Positions 26,208 through 35,507 of a DNA stretch of 64,000 nt are shown piece by piece. The stretch spans positions 1,526,501 to 1,590,500 of the forward strand of contig NZ_PREV01000026.1 in the NCBI RefSeq assembly GCF_002959965.1, read 5' to 3'. The position numbers and the translations under genes are program-made. This stretch comes from Microbulbifer pacificus (GTDB lineage: Bacteria; Pseudomonadota; Gammaproteobacteria; Pseudomonadales; Cellvibrionaceae). Position 1 is the stretch's first letter; each line of letters opens with the position of its first letter. Below the pieces are notes generated by a model. It did not search any database, was not told the origin of the DNA, and saw only the letters and a program-made list of their open reading frames with translations.

Positions 26208-28526
26208 TTACTGACTGATGGGATAAGGTCGTTCCGACACCCGCTCATAGTAGGTATTGGAAATGATTGCATCCATCAGGAGGTGTTCGTCATCAACTGG
26301 GCTCGAATGCTCATCCATACCGAAATGGAAGTAGCGATGATAGTGGCGCAGGGCAACACCGCCATCTGCTGATTCCTGGTGCAACACCCACTCCCGCTCA
26401 TGATAAAGAACGCAGTCTTCCGTCGGTGCGGGATTCCAACTGACCGGGGCACAAAACCCTCCATATATTGAGACGTATCGCCGAATGATCAGATTTCCTT
26501 CGGAGTTGATCTGCCAGAGCCCCGGCATTTTCGCAAACTCATTCTCGGTCAGTTCTCCGTCATTGTTTTCGTCCCAGCCGGAAACCGTTAACGCGCTTCC
26601 ATCTGCATTGACTTCAAACCAGAAGGGTTGCAGCGGCCAGAAAAAATTCACAGAGTACTGATAAATTCCAATTGCGCGTTCAGCAGTCCAGGCCGGTGCT
26701 TCCCTCAGATAAGCCGGTTGGACAATAGAAGCCTGCTCGGCACCGAAATTCAGTTCCACAAACATGATCGGCGCCTTCGGTTTACTTTGCTGCAGGAACA
26801 CCAGCTCTGCAGGGTATCCGAACAGGTCTGTAATTTGGAGATGTCCCCTTTCGTCTATTGTCCATGAGGAAATCAGCTGTGTTTGAGAAGGCTTACCACT
26901 GCCGGAAATGGAATCCTTGTTGATGGTGACACTACCACCGGTTTCTACGCTGCCATTAAAAATTAACTGAACCGCCTGGACAGATAACTCGGGCGTTGGA
27001 TATTCCGTTGACGGGTCGGTGACTTCCCCTTGAACAAATGGCAGCGGCACACTGATCGCCAAGCCCATCGGCAGTACGTTTTTTGCTTCGACAATTCCTT
27101 TCTCGCGTATCGCCACCGTCGCACCCGTGATGAAATCCGGATCCGTAGAGGGATATTCGCCATTAGGGTAGCGGATAAATTTTTCCAGGGTGATAAGCAG
27201 CCAATCAACATCGGAACCACTGGCAAGCCACTTGATGGAACGTGGGCGGACAACGGTTTCTTCAACTACATCCCGGATAAAATAGCTGTCATACCACTGC
27301 CGGGTATCCACCACCACTTCGCCCCCGGAAATCACCATTCCGTCGGCATTGATATTCCAGTTTATTTCTCGTTTTCTCTGACGACCGGAAAGGATGCCTT
27401 TACCATCTGCATCCACCTGCAACCGGTAACCGAAATGCTCAGAAACTGCGTTTTCAAAAGGCATCTGCATAATGGACGTCGTGGTGAAGTAGTAAGTGTC
27501 CTCTGTAGTACTACTGGTTGGGGGCTGTATTGCCACCAGCTCGTTATCGGCGGCTATCGCATTCATTGCGGCCTGATAGACGGAGGCGTCTTCTCGCTGA
27601 ACACGCGCTACCAGCTCGGCCGCTACCAAGTTGTCAGAAGCGAGCGCATAGGTGTCGGCGATATTCTCCGGCATTGCGACTGCCGTATTGTCGGAATAGT
27701 CCAGCACAAGTTTGATCAGCGTCGCCAGCTGGAAAACCATATTTCCGTCAAGCGTTTTTGTGCGCTCGATCATTTCACGTTGAGAGGTGATACTGCCTGG
27801 CACGCCTCTTTCTAGTTGTGCCGCCAACGCCGTGGTGAGATTGGAAATATTTACCGACAGATTTTCGCCACGGGTCAGAATGCCATCTTCGCCTGCGTCC
27901 TGCAGCACCGACGCCACATCTCCCAGCAGCGATACCAGCTTCAGTTCGGGATTACTGCTGGTTGCTTCCGCACGGATGACTTCCGAGAGGTTACTGTCAT
28001 CAACATCAAGCGCAATGGAGTAACGCCCCGAGGCGTCCGCCCTGGTGGAGAATACCTGGGTTCCCACATGAAACTCGATCTCGGCATCCGCTACCGGATT
28101 ATCGGTGACAAGACCGGTTACGGTGAAGCTGGTGGTGCCCGCGAGAATGGTGACCACTAATTCAGCGGTTGCCTGTGCGCCGTCATTGTCGGTTACGGTC
28201 ACGGCCAGCACAGCCGTTGAATCGGCAGTGACCTCAGGTGCAGTAATCGAAATGGTCGCCGTATCCGTGGCACTCAAGGCGAGGGCAACACCAGATTTCT
28301 GTTGCCAACGGTACGAGGCAATGCTGCCATCAGCGTCGGAAGCCGTCGCAACGACGGAGACTGTCGCACCTTCCGGTATCGAAACCGGAGCGGCCGTCAC
28401 TGTCGGGGGCAGGTTTGTGGACGCCGGATCTCCGCCACCATTACCGCCTCCACCGCCGCAGGCAGTGAGCAGTAGACCGGCAAGAAGCAACGCCGCGCAC
28501 CCAAAGTGTTTGTTATTTACCCTCAT
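26208..28526 (-). CDS. Large lipoprotein with PKD/REJ-like N-terminal domain, function unknown
   Basis: 772 residues. A lipobox (LLLTAC, Cys at about 22) is followed by a Gly-rich linker, so the mature protein is a lipid-anchored, probably outer-membrane or surface protein. Residues about 40-130 look like an Ig-like PKD/REJ domain (GATVSVVATASDADGSIASYRWQQ and ATISITAPEVTADSTAVLAVTVTDNDG patterns). About 135-180 resembles a carboxypeptidase-regulatory-like beta domain (VTGLVTDNPVADAEIEF, GRYSIAL). The C-terminal 550 residues match no family I can name. One Asp-rich stretch (DENNDGELTENEF) looks like a calcium-binding EF-hand loop. Confidence 0.7.
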   Translation of the reverse strand: MRVNNKHFGCAALLLAGLLLTACGGGGGNGGGDPASTNLPPTVTAAPVSIPEGATVSVVATASDADGSIASYRWQQKSGVALALSATDTATISITAPEVTADSTAVLAVTVTDNDGAQATAELVVTILAGTTSFTVTGLVTDNPVADAEIEFHVGTQVFSTRADASGRYSIALDVDDSNLSEVIRAEATSSNPELKLVSLLGDVASVLQDAGEDGILTRGENLSVNISNLTTALAAQLERGVPGSITSQREMIERTKTLDGNMVFQLATLIKLVLDYSDNTAVAMPENIADTYALASDNLVAAELVARVQREDASVYQAAMNAIAADNELVAIQPPTSSTTEDTYYFTTTSIMQMPFENAVSEHFGYRLQVDADGKGILSGRQRKREINWNINADGMVISGGEVVVDTRQWYDSYFIRDVVEETVVRPRSIKWLASGSDVDWLLITLEKFIRYPNGEYPSTDPDFITGATVAIREKGIVEAKNVLPMGLAISVPLPFVQGEVTDPSTEYPTPELSVQAVQLIFNGSVETGGSVTINKDSISGSGKPSQTQLISSWTIDERGHLQITDLFGYPAELVFLQQSKPKAPIMFVELNFGAEQASIVQPAYLREAPAWTAERAIGIYQYSVNFFWPLQPFWFEVNADGSALTVSGWDENNDGELTENEFAKMPGLWQINSEGNLIIRRYVSIYGGFCAPVSWNPAPTEDCVLYHEREWVLHQESADGGVALRHYHRYFHFGMDEHSSPVDDEHLLMDAIISNTYYERVSERPYPISQ

Positions 28527-28679
28527 TGTTCACTCTCCAACCACCTCGGGTATCTATGAATTTCTTGATGGCGGCACACGGGCAGGGGTACAGAGCCATT
28601 GAGTCGCGCCTATCCTTTTTTAAACGAAAATGGCGCCAAATACCTCAGAAGCATGGCGTCGCAGGCTATTTTTTAGGCA

Positions 28680-28708
28680 AAAAAAATGGCGGGCACTATG
28701 GCCCGCCA
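28680..28708 (-). terminator. Intrinsic terminator of the DUF885 gene
   Basis: The minus strand reads TGGCGGGC - CATAGT - GCCCGCCA followed by a run of T. The eight-base-pair stem is perfect. Confidence 0.9.
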
Positions 28709-28729
28709 TGTACATCACATATGCTGCTA

Positions 28730-30622
28730 TCAGCTATTCACACTGGCAATCCAGTTATCCACACGCTTTTCCAGCAGCGGTAACGGCAGCGCGCCGCCAC
28801 CGAGCACGGTATCGTGGAAGGCGCGGATGTCGAACTTGTCACCAAGCTGCTGTTCCGCCTTGCCGCGCAGTTCTTCGATTTTCAGCATGCCGATTTTGTA
28901 CGCGGTGGCCTGGCCGGGGACGGTCAGGTAGCGGCGCACTTCGGAGCGCACGGCGCCCTCCGGAATCGCGGAGTTATCCAGGAAGTACTGTACGGCCTGC
29001 TCCTGGCTCCAGCCTTTGGCATGCATGCCGGTATCCACCACCAGGCGGATGGCCCGCCACATTTCTGCGGTCAGGCGGCCGAAGTCCCGGTAGGGGTCCT
29101 GGAACTGGCCCATCTCTTTGGAGAGCTTCTCGGAATACAGCGCCCACCCCTCCACGTACGGCGTGAAGTGGGCCTGGGTGCGAAACTGTGGAATACCCTC
29201 CAGCTCCTGGGCGATGGAAATCTGCATGTGGTGACCGGGGTTGCCCTCGTGATAGGTCACGGTTTCCATATCCGTAGTGGACAGGGCGCTCATGTCGGAC
29301 ATATGCACATAGTAGGTGCCCGGACGCTTGCCATCGGGGGTACCGGGCACATAGTGCTGGGCGCCGCCGGGCACTTCACGGAAGGCTTCCACACGCTTCA
29401 CCACCAGATCCGCCTTGGGCAGAATACCGAAATACTCCGGCAGTTTTTTATGTACATCGGCGAGGTATCCGCGGGTTTCTTCCAGGTATTTCTCCCGGCC
29501 CTCATCGGTGTTGGGATAGTAGAACTGGTCGTCGGTACGGATGAAGGCGAAGAACTCCGGCAGCGTGCCCTTGAAGCCCACCTGGTCTTTGATGCCTTCC
29601 ATTTCCTTGCGGATACGCGCCACTTCATCGAGACCGATCTGGTGGACTTCCTCTGCCGTCAGCGGCAGGGTGGTGTAGTTGGCCAGGCGGTTGCTGTAGA
29701 AGGCTTCGCCGTTTGGCAGTTTGGATACGCCCTGCGGCTCCTCGTCCGCATTGGCGCGATCCTGTTTCAGCCAGGCAATATAGGCATCGTAGGAGGGCTT
29801 CATCTGACCGGTGAGAGCTTTTTCCACCTGCCCCTGCAGGTCCTTGGCGGTGGCGTCGTCGATCGTGCCGGCATCTTTCAGAGCAGCGATTTTTTTCTTC
29901 GCGTCCGCCATCAACGGGGCGTCATCTCCGTCGCCGAACGGTTGGCCTGAGGTGACCTTCTGCGCGCGCTCGATGGCGAGATCATAGGCGAAACGCGGCG
30001 GGCGTACGCCGGCCTTGGCGGAGTCCTGCGCACGCACCAGCATCTGACCGAGTGCGCTGCTGATACCGCCGATACGGGTAATGTAGTCCCGCATGTCCTG
30101 TTCACTGTCCACCTTGTGCTGGTTGATCAGGAAGGTGGGGAACTGCGCTTCCGGACCGCCCAGTTCACTGGCGAAATAGCTGTAATCCCAGAATGGCTGA
30201 TTGGCCGCTTCCTGCTCGTACTGCTGGATCCACAGGTCGTAGGACTCCTTGCCGATGGTGCTCAGCTTGTCGTAGTCGAACTTCTGCTTCATCTCCTCGA
30301 CGGTGGCTTTTTTCCAGGCCAGTTCGCGCTCGTCGGCGGCCTTGCTCATATCGTCGATCTTGTCGTACTGCTCCTTGCGGCCTAAGTAGCTGAGCTGCAC
30401 CGGGCTGAACTGCAGCTCCTCTTCATATTTTGTGTCGAACCATTCGCCGAGGCGCTTGGTCTCCGCCTCCTGCTCGCTTTCCGCAACCGAAGCCGGGTTG
30501 GCCGCCTGCTGCTCCGTCGCTACCGCACCGGATTCCAGCTGTGCCTCTTTTTTAGGTTCTTCTGCCTGCTGACAACCTGCAACCACGGATGCAATCACCA
30601 GACTCAGGAGCGCTTTGCGCAT
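28730..30622 (-). CDS. DUF885 family lipoprotein (putative zinc peptidase)
   Basis: 630 residues. The signal ends in a lipobox (VVAGC, Cys17), followed by an acidic/Gln-rich linker. The DUF885 core contains HEGNPGHHMQ with His458, the HExxxH-like zinc motif of this family, and the downstream Glu-rich segment HFTPYVEGWALYSE. Many gammaproteobacteria carry several such proteins, and peptidase activity is inferred from the motif. The gene lies 96 bp downstream of mscS on the same strand and has its own terminator. Confidence 0.85.
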   Translation of the reverse strand: MRKALLSLVIASVVAGCQQAEEPKKEAQLESGAVATEQQAANPASVAESEQEAETKRLGEWFDTKYEEELQFSPVQLSYLGRKEQYDKIDDMSKAADERELAWKKATVEEMKQKFDYDKLSTIGKESYDLWIQQYEQEAANQPFWDYSYFASELGGPEAQFPTFLINQHKVDSEQDMRDYITRIGGISSALGQMLVRAQDSAKAGVRPPRFAYDLAIERAQKVTSGQPFGDGDDAPLMADAKKKIAALKDAGTIDDATAKDLQGQVEKALTGQMKPSYDAYIAWLKQDRANADEEPQGVSKLPNGEAFYSNRLANYTTLPLTAEEVHQIGLDEVARIRKEMEGIKDQVGFKGTLPEFFAFIRTDDQFYYPNTDEGREKYLEETRGYLADVHKKLPEYFGILPKADLVVKRVEAFREVPGGAQHYVPGTPDGKRPGTYYVHMSDMSALSTTDMETVTYHEGNPGHHMQISIAQELEGIPQFRTQAHFTPYVEGWALYSEKLSKEMGQFQDPYRDFGRLTAEMWRAIRLVVDTGMHAKGWSQEQAVQYFLDNSAIPEGAVRSEVRRYLTVPGQATAYKIGMLKIEELRGKAEQQLGDKFDIRAFHDTVLGGGALPLPLLEKRVDNWIASVNS

Positions 30623-30718
30623 AATTTCTGCCTCTTTGCTCAGGAATGAAATCGAGAAAAATCTTTTGGATATTCTATGGATATGCTCGCGGGATCAACC
30701 GCGCTCATCGCCCCGCGC

Positions 30719-31552
30719 CTACTTCGCCAGCTGTTTCTGCGCGGCGTCCACGATATGCAGTTCACGCTGCGGGAATGGGATGGTCAGGCCTTCCGCTTCC
30801 AGTGCCGGCTTGAGTTTTTTCATCAGGTCCCAGTACACATCCCAGTATTCCTCGGTCTTTGCCCAGGCGCGCAGGTGCAGATTCACCGAACTGTCCGCCA
30901 GGGCGCGCACCGCGTAACTCGGCTCGGGGTCGGCGAGAATACGGGCGTCATTGGCCACCAGTGTGCGCAACACATTCATACCGGTTTCAACATCATCGCC
31001 GTAGGCAATACTGGCGATGATCTCGATGCGGCGGCTCGAATTGCGGGTAAAGTTGGTCAGGGTCTCCCCCCACACCTTGTCATTGGGTGCGGAGATGCGC
31101 AGGCCATCCGGGGTATCCAGCTCAGTGGTAAACAGACCGATCTTGCGCACGGTACCGATGGTGCCGCCGAACTGGATGGTTTCACCCACGCGGAACGGAC
31201 GCAGTCCCAGCAGCACGAAGCCGGCGGCGATACACTGCAAGGTGTCTTTCAGAGCGAGACCGACGGCCAGGCCAGCGGCGCCCAGCAATGCCACCAGGGA
31301 GGTGGTGTTGGCTCCGAAAATATCCAGCACCACCAGGCCACCCACCACATAGGTGCCCCATACCGCGAGGGTTTCCAGCACCGGGATCAGAGTCTCATCG
31401 ATGCCGCGCTCGCTCAGGCGATTGACGCCGCGGGCGACAATCTTTGCCGCAATCCAGGTCACCAGAATCGCCAACAGGGCCCACAGCACATTGAGCCCCA
31501 CATCCATCACCAGCGGCCACAGCTCTTCCAGTTGCGCTTTCAGTCCATCCAC
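30719..31552 (-). CDS. mscS: Small-conductance mechanosensitive channel, MscS family
   Basis: 277 residues from GTG 31552, which has an excellent GGGGAGG ribosome site. A TTG 13 codons upstream has none. Three membrane helices lie within about 10-115. The pore-lining TM3 is the Gly/Ala-rich helix LVALLGAAGLAVGLALKDTLQCIAAGFVLL, followed by the beta domain (RPFRVGETIQFGGTIGTV) and the alpha/beta cage. Length matches E. coli MscS (286). It releases solutes on hypo-osmotic shock. It may be co-transcribed with the small membrane protein at 31660. Confidence 0.93.
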   Translation of the reverse strand: MDGLKAQLEELWPLVMDVGLNVLWALLAILVTWIAAKIVARGVNRLSERGIDETLIPVLETLAVWGTYVVGGLVVLDIFGANTTSLVALLGAAGLAVGLALKDTLQCIAAGFVLLGLRPFRVGETIQFGGTIGTVRKIGLFTTELDTPDGLRISAPNDKVWGETLTNFTRNSSRRIEIIASIAYGDDVETGMNVLRTLVANDARILADPEPSYAVRALADSSVNLHLRAWAKTEEYWDVYWDLMKKLKPALEAEGLTIPFPQRELHIVDAAQKQLAK

Positions 31553-31659
31553 CAGTACACCTCCCCTAGCGATTGCCAAAAATTGACACAAGGATACGGT
31601 AACAATGCCGACGCCGACTAGTCACAACGTATGCGCGTTTTCCCACGGAAATTTTCCGC

Positions 31660-31752
31660 CTACTGTGCGCCGCCGGAAAAGAAATAATGCTGGATCAACT
31701 GCAACACCAGCAGGGTCGCAACGAGGATGAAAATGAGATTACTGCGATTCAT
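31660..31752 (-). CDS. 30-residue single-span membrane peptide
   Basis: A short frame starts MNRSNLIFILVATLLVLQ and ends SGGAQ. It gives a positively charged N-terminus, one hydrophobic helix (about 6-25) and a small polar tail, the plan of a type of bacterial small membrane protein. The start codon overlaps the stop of the upstream epimerase gene as ATGA (31749-31752). A strong GGAAGG ribosome site lies five to six bases before the ATG, inside the epimerase coding sequence. Translational coupling is therefore likely. The mscS gene begins 107 bp downstream. I recognise no family. Confidence 0.7.
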   Translation of the reverse strand: MNRSNLIFILVATLLVLQLIQHYFFSGGAQ

Positions 31753-32801
31753 GTACCCTTCCTGATTCCGGTGTGTGGCGACTCTCGCCCCGCGAGCTGC
31801 AGCAAACCCTCTGCCACCAGCCAATCGCGGGACTCGCGCAGCATCTCTTCCAGGCTGACATCGCTGCGGTAATCCAGCTCACGCTCGGCGCGACGGCTGT
31901 CCGCCACCATGCGACTGGTGAGCATACTGGCTTTCTGCGGCGTTACCGCCGGCTCGCGACCGGTTACCCGCGATGTGAGATCTGACAGCGCAGCGATGAT
32001 GTGGATGGCGAATGCGGGAGTCGTGCGGCGCGGCGCCGGAACACCCACCAGACGGGCAATGATGCCGAAAAATTCGAGAAAACTGGCGTCGGTACCCGCG
32101 AGGATATAGTTCTCACCGCGGCGCCCGCGATGGAAGGCATTGATATGCGCGCGCGCCACCGCCCCCGCGTGACAGAAAGAACCGCTGCCCGGTGGAACCC
32201 CCGGCAACCGGTTTTCCGCCAACAGGAAAAATGTCTGTGCCCAGCTCGATACATCGTATTTACCGACGATCGCACAGGGGTTCAGGAACACCGCATCCAG
32301 TCCGCGCGCGATCTCTTCCTGCACCGCGAGCTCCGCGTGCATTTTGGAGTAGTGGTAGTGGTGGTTTGAATCATTGGCGAGTTTCGGGCTTGCCTCGCTG
32401 ATCACACTTTGCTGCTTGCCGTAGGCGGAAATGGAGCTGGTGACGATCATGCGACCGGGCGCTTTACCGGCCGTAACCTGTGCGGTGAAATGTTCGCGCG
32501 CGGCGCGCGCCAGATTGGCCGAGCCCTGTACATTGTCCCGCCACTGCTGCGCATTGCCGCCGCGCCACATACTGGTGTTGCCAGCCAGATGAAACACCGC
32601 GTTCAGCTCCGCCGGCAGGGCCGCGCGCAGCGCGTCGATATCGTCCAGTGACGCCTCTACCGGAGCGGCTCCCAGCGCGCGCAGCCGCGCCACATTCGAG
32701 CCGGGACGATGCATGGCGGTCACCTGCCAGCCATCGGCAACCAGCTGTTCAATCAGATTGGCACCGAGAAAACCGGTACCGCCGGTGACAAAAGCGTGCA
32801 T
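31749..32801 (-). CDS. NAD-dependent epimerase/dehydratase (extended SDR)
   Basis: 350 residues. The N-terminal NAD(P)-binding motif is TGGTGFLGANL (7-17), and the catalytic triad region includes TSSISAYG and YHYSKMHAE (Tyr-x3-Lys). The C-terminal substrate domain resembles dihydroflavonol-4-reductase-like and 3-beta-hydroxysteroid-dehydrogenase-like members. The substrate is unknown. It begins 3 bp after the prolyl oligopeptidase stop codon and overlaps the small membrane peptide gene at its end, so the three are one operon. Confidence 0.87.
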   Translation of the reverse strand: MHAFVTGGTGFLGANLIEQLVADGWQVTAMHRPGSNVARLRALGAAPVEASLDDIDALRAALPAELNAVFHLAGNTSMWRGGNAQQWRDNVQGSANLARAAREHFTAQVTAGKAPGRMIVTSSISAYGKQQSVISEASPKLANDSNHHYHYSKMHAELAVQEEIARGLDAVFLNPCAIVGKYDVSSWAQTFFLLAENRLPGVPPGSGSFCHAGAVARAHINAFHRGRRGENYILAGTDASFLEFFGIIARLVGVPAPRRTTPAFAIHIIAALSDLTSRVTGREPAVTPQKASMLTSRMVADSRRAERELDYRSDVSLEEMLRESRDWLVAEGLLQLAGRESPHTGIRKGT

Positions 32802-32804
32802 GAC

Positions 32805-34934
32805 TTATTGAACTTCCAGACCGAGTTCATGAGCGAGGAACGCGTACTGATTGGTGAAATCCTCCACCTGCATCCACACCGGTTTGCCGGCGCCATGGCC
32901 TGCGCGGGTTTCCACTGCCAGGTAGATTGGATTGTCGCAACCCTGGTCCCGTTGCAGCGCGGCGGCGAATTTGTAACTGTGCCAGGGCACAACGCGGTCG
33001 TCGCGATCGGCGGTGGTAATCAGGGTTGCCGGATAGCAGGTTCCCTTTTTGGTATTGTGCACCGGTGAATAGGCATAGAGCGCGTTGAACTCATCCCTGT
33101 TTTCGGACAGGCCGTAATCGCTTGACCACTGACGCGCGTTCGCGGACGCGGTGTGATAGCGCAGCATGTCCAGCACTCCGACGATAGGTAACGCCACTTT
33201 GAACAGTTCCGGGCGCTGCACTTCGGTCGCGCCGACAAGCAATCCGCCATTGGATCGGCCCATAATGCCGAGTTTTTCCGCTGAAGTAATTTTTTCGTCA
33301 ATCAGCCACTGGGCCGCGCCGATAAAATCGTCGAACACATTTTGTTTCTGCAGTTTTGTGCCCGCCTTGTGCCAGTCGCCGCCGTATTCGCTGCCACCGC
33401 GCAGGTTCACCATGGCAAAGGTGCCACCCATATCCAGCCAGCCCGCAAAACGCGTGTAAAACTGGGGCAACTGCGCCGCGTTGAAGCCGCCATAGCCATA
33501 CAAAAGTGTGGGATTGTTGCCGTCTTTTTTCTGGCCTTTTTTCTGCACCAGGAACAGGGGCACGCGGGTACCGTCCTTGCTGGTGAAGAAATGCTGGCTC
33601 ACATTGAAATCGGAAAAGTCCGCCGGATATTTCGGCTGTTTTACTTTTTCACTTTTACCGCTGGCCACATCCAGTTTGTAGATACTGGGAGGCGTGAGGA
33701 AATTGCTGAATTCGTAGTAGGTTTCACCGTCATCCGGTTCGCCGTAAAAACCCCGCACGGTACCCATACCGGGAAGCTTCAGTGCGTACTGCTGTTTGCC
33801 GGTGAGGTCCGTCACCACCACCTTGGATTTCGCGTCTTCCAGGTAGTGCAGTACAAAACGACCACCGATCAGGCTGGCACTCTGCAAGGCATTTTTCTGC
33901 TCTGGCACCAGGGTTTTCCAGTTGGATTTTTCCGGTTTATCCAGATCAATGGCAACAACTTTGCCGTTGGTGGCCCCGGCATTGGTTTCGAAATAAAACG
34001 TCTCGCCGTCATTGCCGAGATAGTTGTAGAGCGCATCCCAATCGTTCAGCAACTTGACCACCGGGGCCCCGGGATCGCGCAGATCCTTGTAATACACGCC
34101 GTTGCTGTCGTAGCCGTCAAAGATACCAAAGATCAGGTAGTTGCCGTCGTCACTGACCTGAGCCTCCGGATTGCGGGTGGGGTGGTCGGTGATTTCGTAT
34201 ATCCGCTGGTCCTTGCTCTGGGGCTCACCGACCTTGTGGAAATACACCGCCACCTGCTTGCTGTCGTCCGCGCTGCCATCCTTGTTGAACGGGTACCGGC
34301 TGTAATAGAAACCGGATTCGTCCTTGGCCCAGCTTGCGCCGCTGAACTTGATCCCGGTCAGATGGTCGGGCAGCAGGCGGCGGGTTTTCAGATCGCGCAC
34401 GCGGTAATCGGTCCAGTCGGTACCACCGTCAGACGTACCGTAGGCGAGGTAGCGGCCATTGGGGCTGACGGAGTAATTCTTCGCGGCGATGGTGCCATCC
34501 TTGCTCAGTGTGCGCGGGTCCAGCACCACACCGCCGTCTTTATGGATATCGCGGGTGCTGTAAAACACACTCTGGTCCCAGCTGCCGTCGTTGTATTCGT
34601 AAAACACCTGGCCGGCTTTTTTATACGGTACCCCGTACTGTTCGTACTGCCACAGCTCGGTGAGGCGGTCGTTGATCTTCTGCCAGCCCGGCAGTGCCTT
34701 TAGTGCGGGCAGGGAGTACTCATTCTGCGCGTTGACCCAGTCCTTCACCGGTTTCGAGTCCTGGTCTTCCAGCCAGCGAAAGGGGTCGCTGACGCTGGTA
34801 CCGAAATAATCGTCCTGCTGAGCGACGGCTTTGGTCTGCGGGTAGTGGCTGGAAGATTTCTCACTACCGGCGACGGCAATGGTCGCGGCGGCGGCAACAC
34901 CGGCGGCGAGCAGGGCAAATCCGAATTTGTTCAT
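32805..34934 (-). CDS. Prolyl oligopeptidase (S9A), exported
   Basis: 709 residues. The signal peptide (about 1-23, AAATIAVAGS) indicates a periplasmic enzyme. An N-terminal seven-bladed propeller (YFGTSVSDPFRWLEDQDS) gates the C-terminal alpha/beta-hydrolase domain. Ser561 (GRSNGGLL), Asp645 or Asp646 (ADRDDRVVP) and His680 (AGHGAG) form the catalytic triad, at spacing close to the pig enzyme (554/641/680). It cleaves short peptides after proline. It is first in the minus-strand operon with the SDR gene and is divergent from dtd. Confidence 0.93.
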   Translation of the reverse strand: MNKFGFALLAAGVAAAATIAVAGSEKSSSHYPQTKAVAQQDDYFGTSVSDPFRWLEDQDSKPVKDWVNAQNEYSLPALKALPGWQKINDRLTELWQYEQYGVPYKKAGQVFYEYNDGSWDQSVFYSTRDIHKDGGVVLDPRTLSKDGTIAAKNYSVSPNGRYLAYGTSDGGTDWTDYRVRDLKTRRLLPDHLTGIKFSGASWAKDESGFYYSRYPFNKDGSADDSKQVAVYFHKVGEPQSKDQRIYEITDHPTRNPEAQVSDDGNYLIFGIFDGYDSNGVYYKDLRDPGAPVVKLLNDWDALYNYLGNDGETFYFETNAGATNGKVVAIDLDKPEKSNWKTLVPEQKNALQSASLIGGRFVLHYLEDAKSKVVVTDLTGKQQYALKLPGMGTVRGFYGEPDDGETYYEFSNFLTPPSIYKLDVASGKSEKVKQPKYPADFSDFNVSQHFFTSKDGTRVPLFLVQKKGQKKDGNNPTLLYGYGGFNAAQLPQFYTRFAGWLDMGGTFAMVNLRGGSEYGGDWHKAGTKLQKQNVFDDFIGAAQWLIDEKITSAEKLGIMGRSNGGLLVGATEVQRPELFKVALPIVGVLDMLRYHTASANARQWSSDYGLSENRDEFNALYAYSPVHNTKKGTCYPATLITTADRDDRVVPWHSYKFAAALQRDQGCDNPIYLAVETRAGHGAGKPVWMQVEDFTNQYAFLAHELGLEVQ

Positions 34935-35060
34935 GGGTGGCTTCCGGGTCTTTGTATTGCAAAAAAAGCGGTCGGGTCGATGGTCCGGGGTCGAACCGGT
35001 ACACTAGGCGATTCGCCGCCGGGGTTCCAGTTGCGCACAGCAGTTTAGAAGAGGATTACG

Positions 35061-35507
35061 ATGAAAGGCCTGATTCAGCGGGTAAAACACGCGAAAGTGG
35101 AGGTGGGCAGTGAATCCGTCGGAGCCATCGACCACGGCATTTTACTGCTACTCGGCGTGGAGGCGCGCGATACGGAAGAGAGCGCCGACAAGCTGCTGCA
35201 CAAGGTGATGCACTACCGTATTTTCAGCGACCCCCAGGGCAAGATGAACCTGAATGTTCAGCAGGCCGGCGGCGGGCTGTTGGTGGTGAGCCAGTTCACC
35301 CTGGTGGCAGAAACCGCGAAGGGCCTGCGTCCGAGTTTCAGCCGCGGAGCCAGCCCGCAACAGGCGGAGGCTCTGTACGACTATTTCCTGCGGCGTGCGC
35401 GCACCGCAATGCCCGCCGAGCTACCCGTCGCCGGCGGTCAGTTCGCCGCGGACATGCAGGTATCACTCTGCAACGACGGCCCGGTGACATTTTTACTGGA
35501 GGCCTGA
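35061..35507 (+). CDS. dtd: D-aminoacyl-tRNA deacylase
   Basis: 148 residues. DTD family hallmarks are present: [16 protein letters not shown] at the start, the active-site SQFTLVA motif and the C-terminal GPVTFLLE with the cis Gly-Pro dipeptide that enforces D-chirality. It hydrolyses D-amino acids from tRNA, and glycine from mischarged tRNA-Ala. Its last 70 bases overlap the 3' end of the convergent aminopeptidase gene. Confidence 0.96.
   Translation: MKGLIQRVKHAKVEVGSESVGAIDHGILLLLGVEARDTEESADKLLHKVMHYRIFSDPQGKMNLNVQQAGGGLLVVSQFTLVAETAKGLRPSFSRGASPQQAEALYDYFLRRARTAMPAELPVAGGQFAADMQVSLCNDGPVTFLLEA

Noticed and set aside
31552-31591. TTG 31591 as start of mscS
   Set aside because: No ribosome site, whereas GTG 31552 has GGGGAGG at proper spacing and gives the normal MscS N-terminus.
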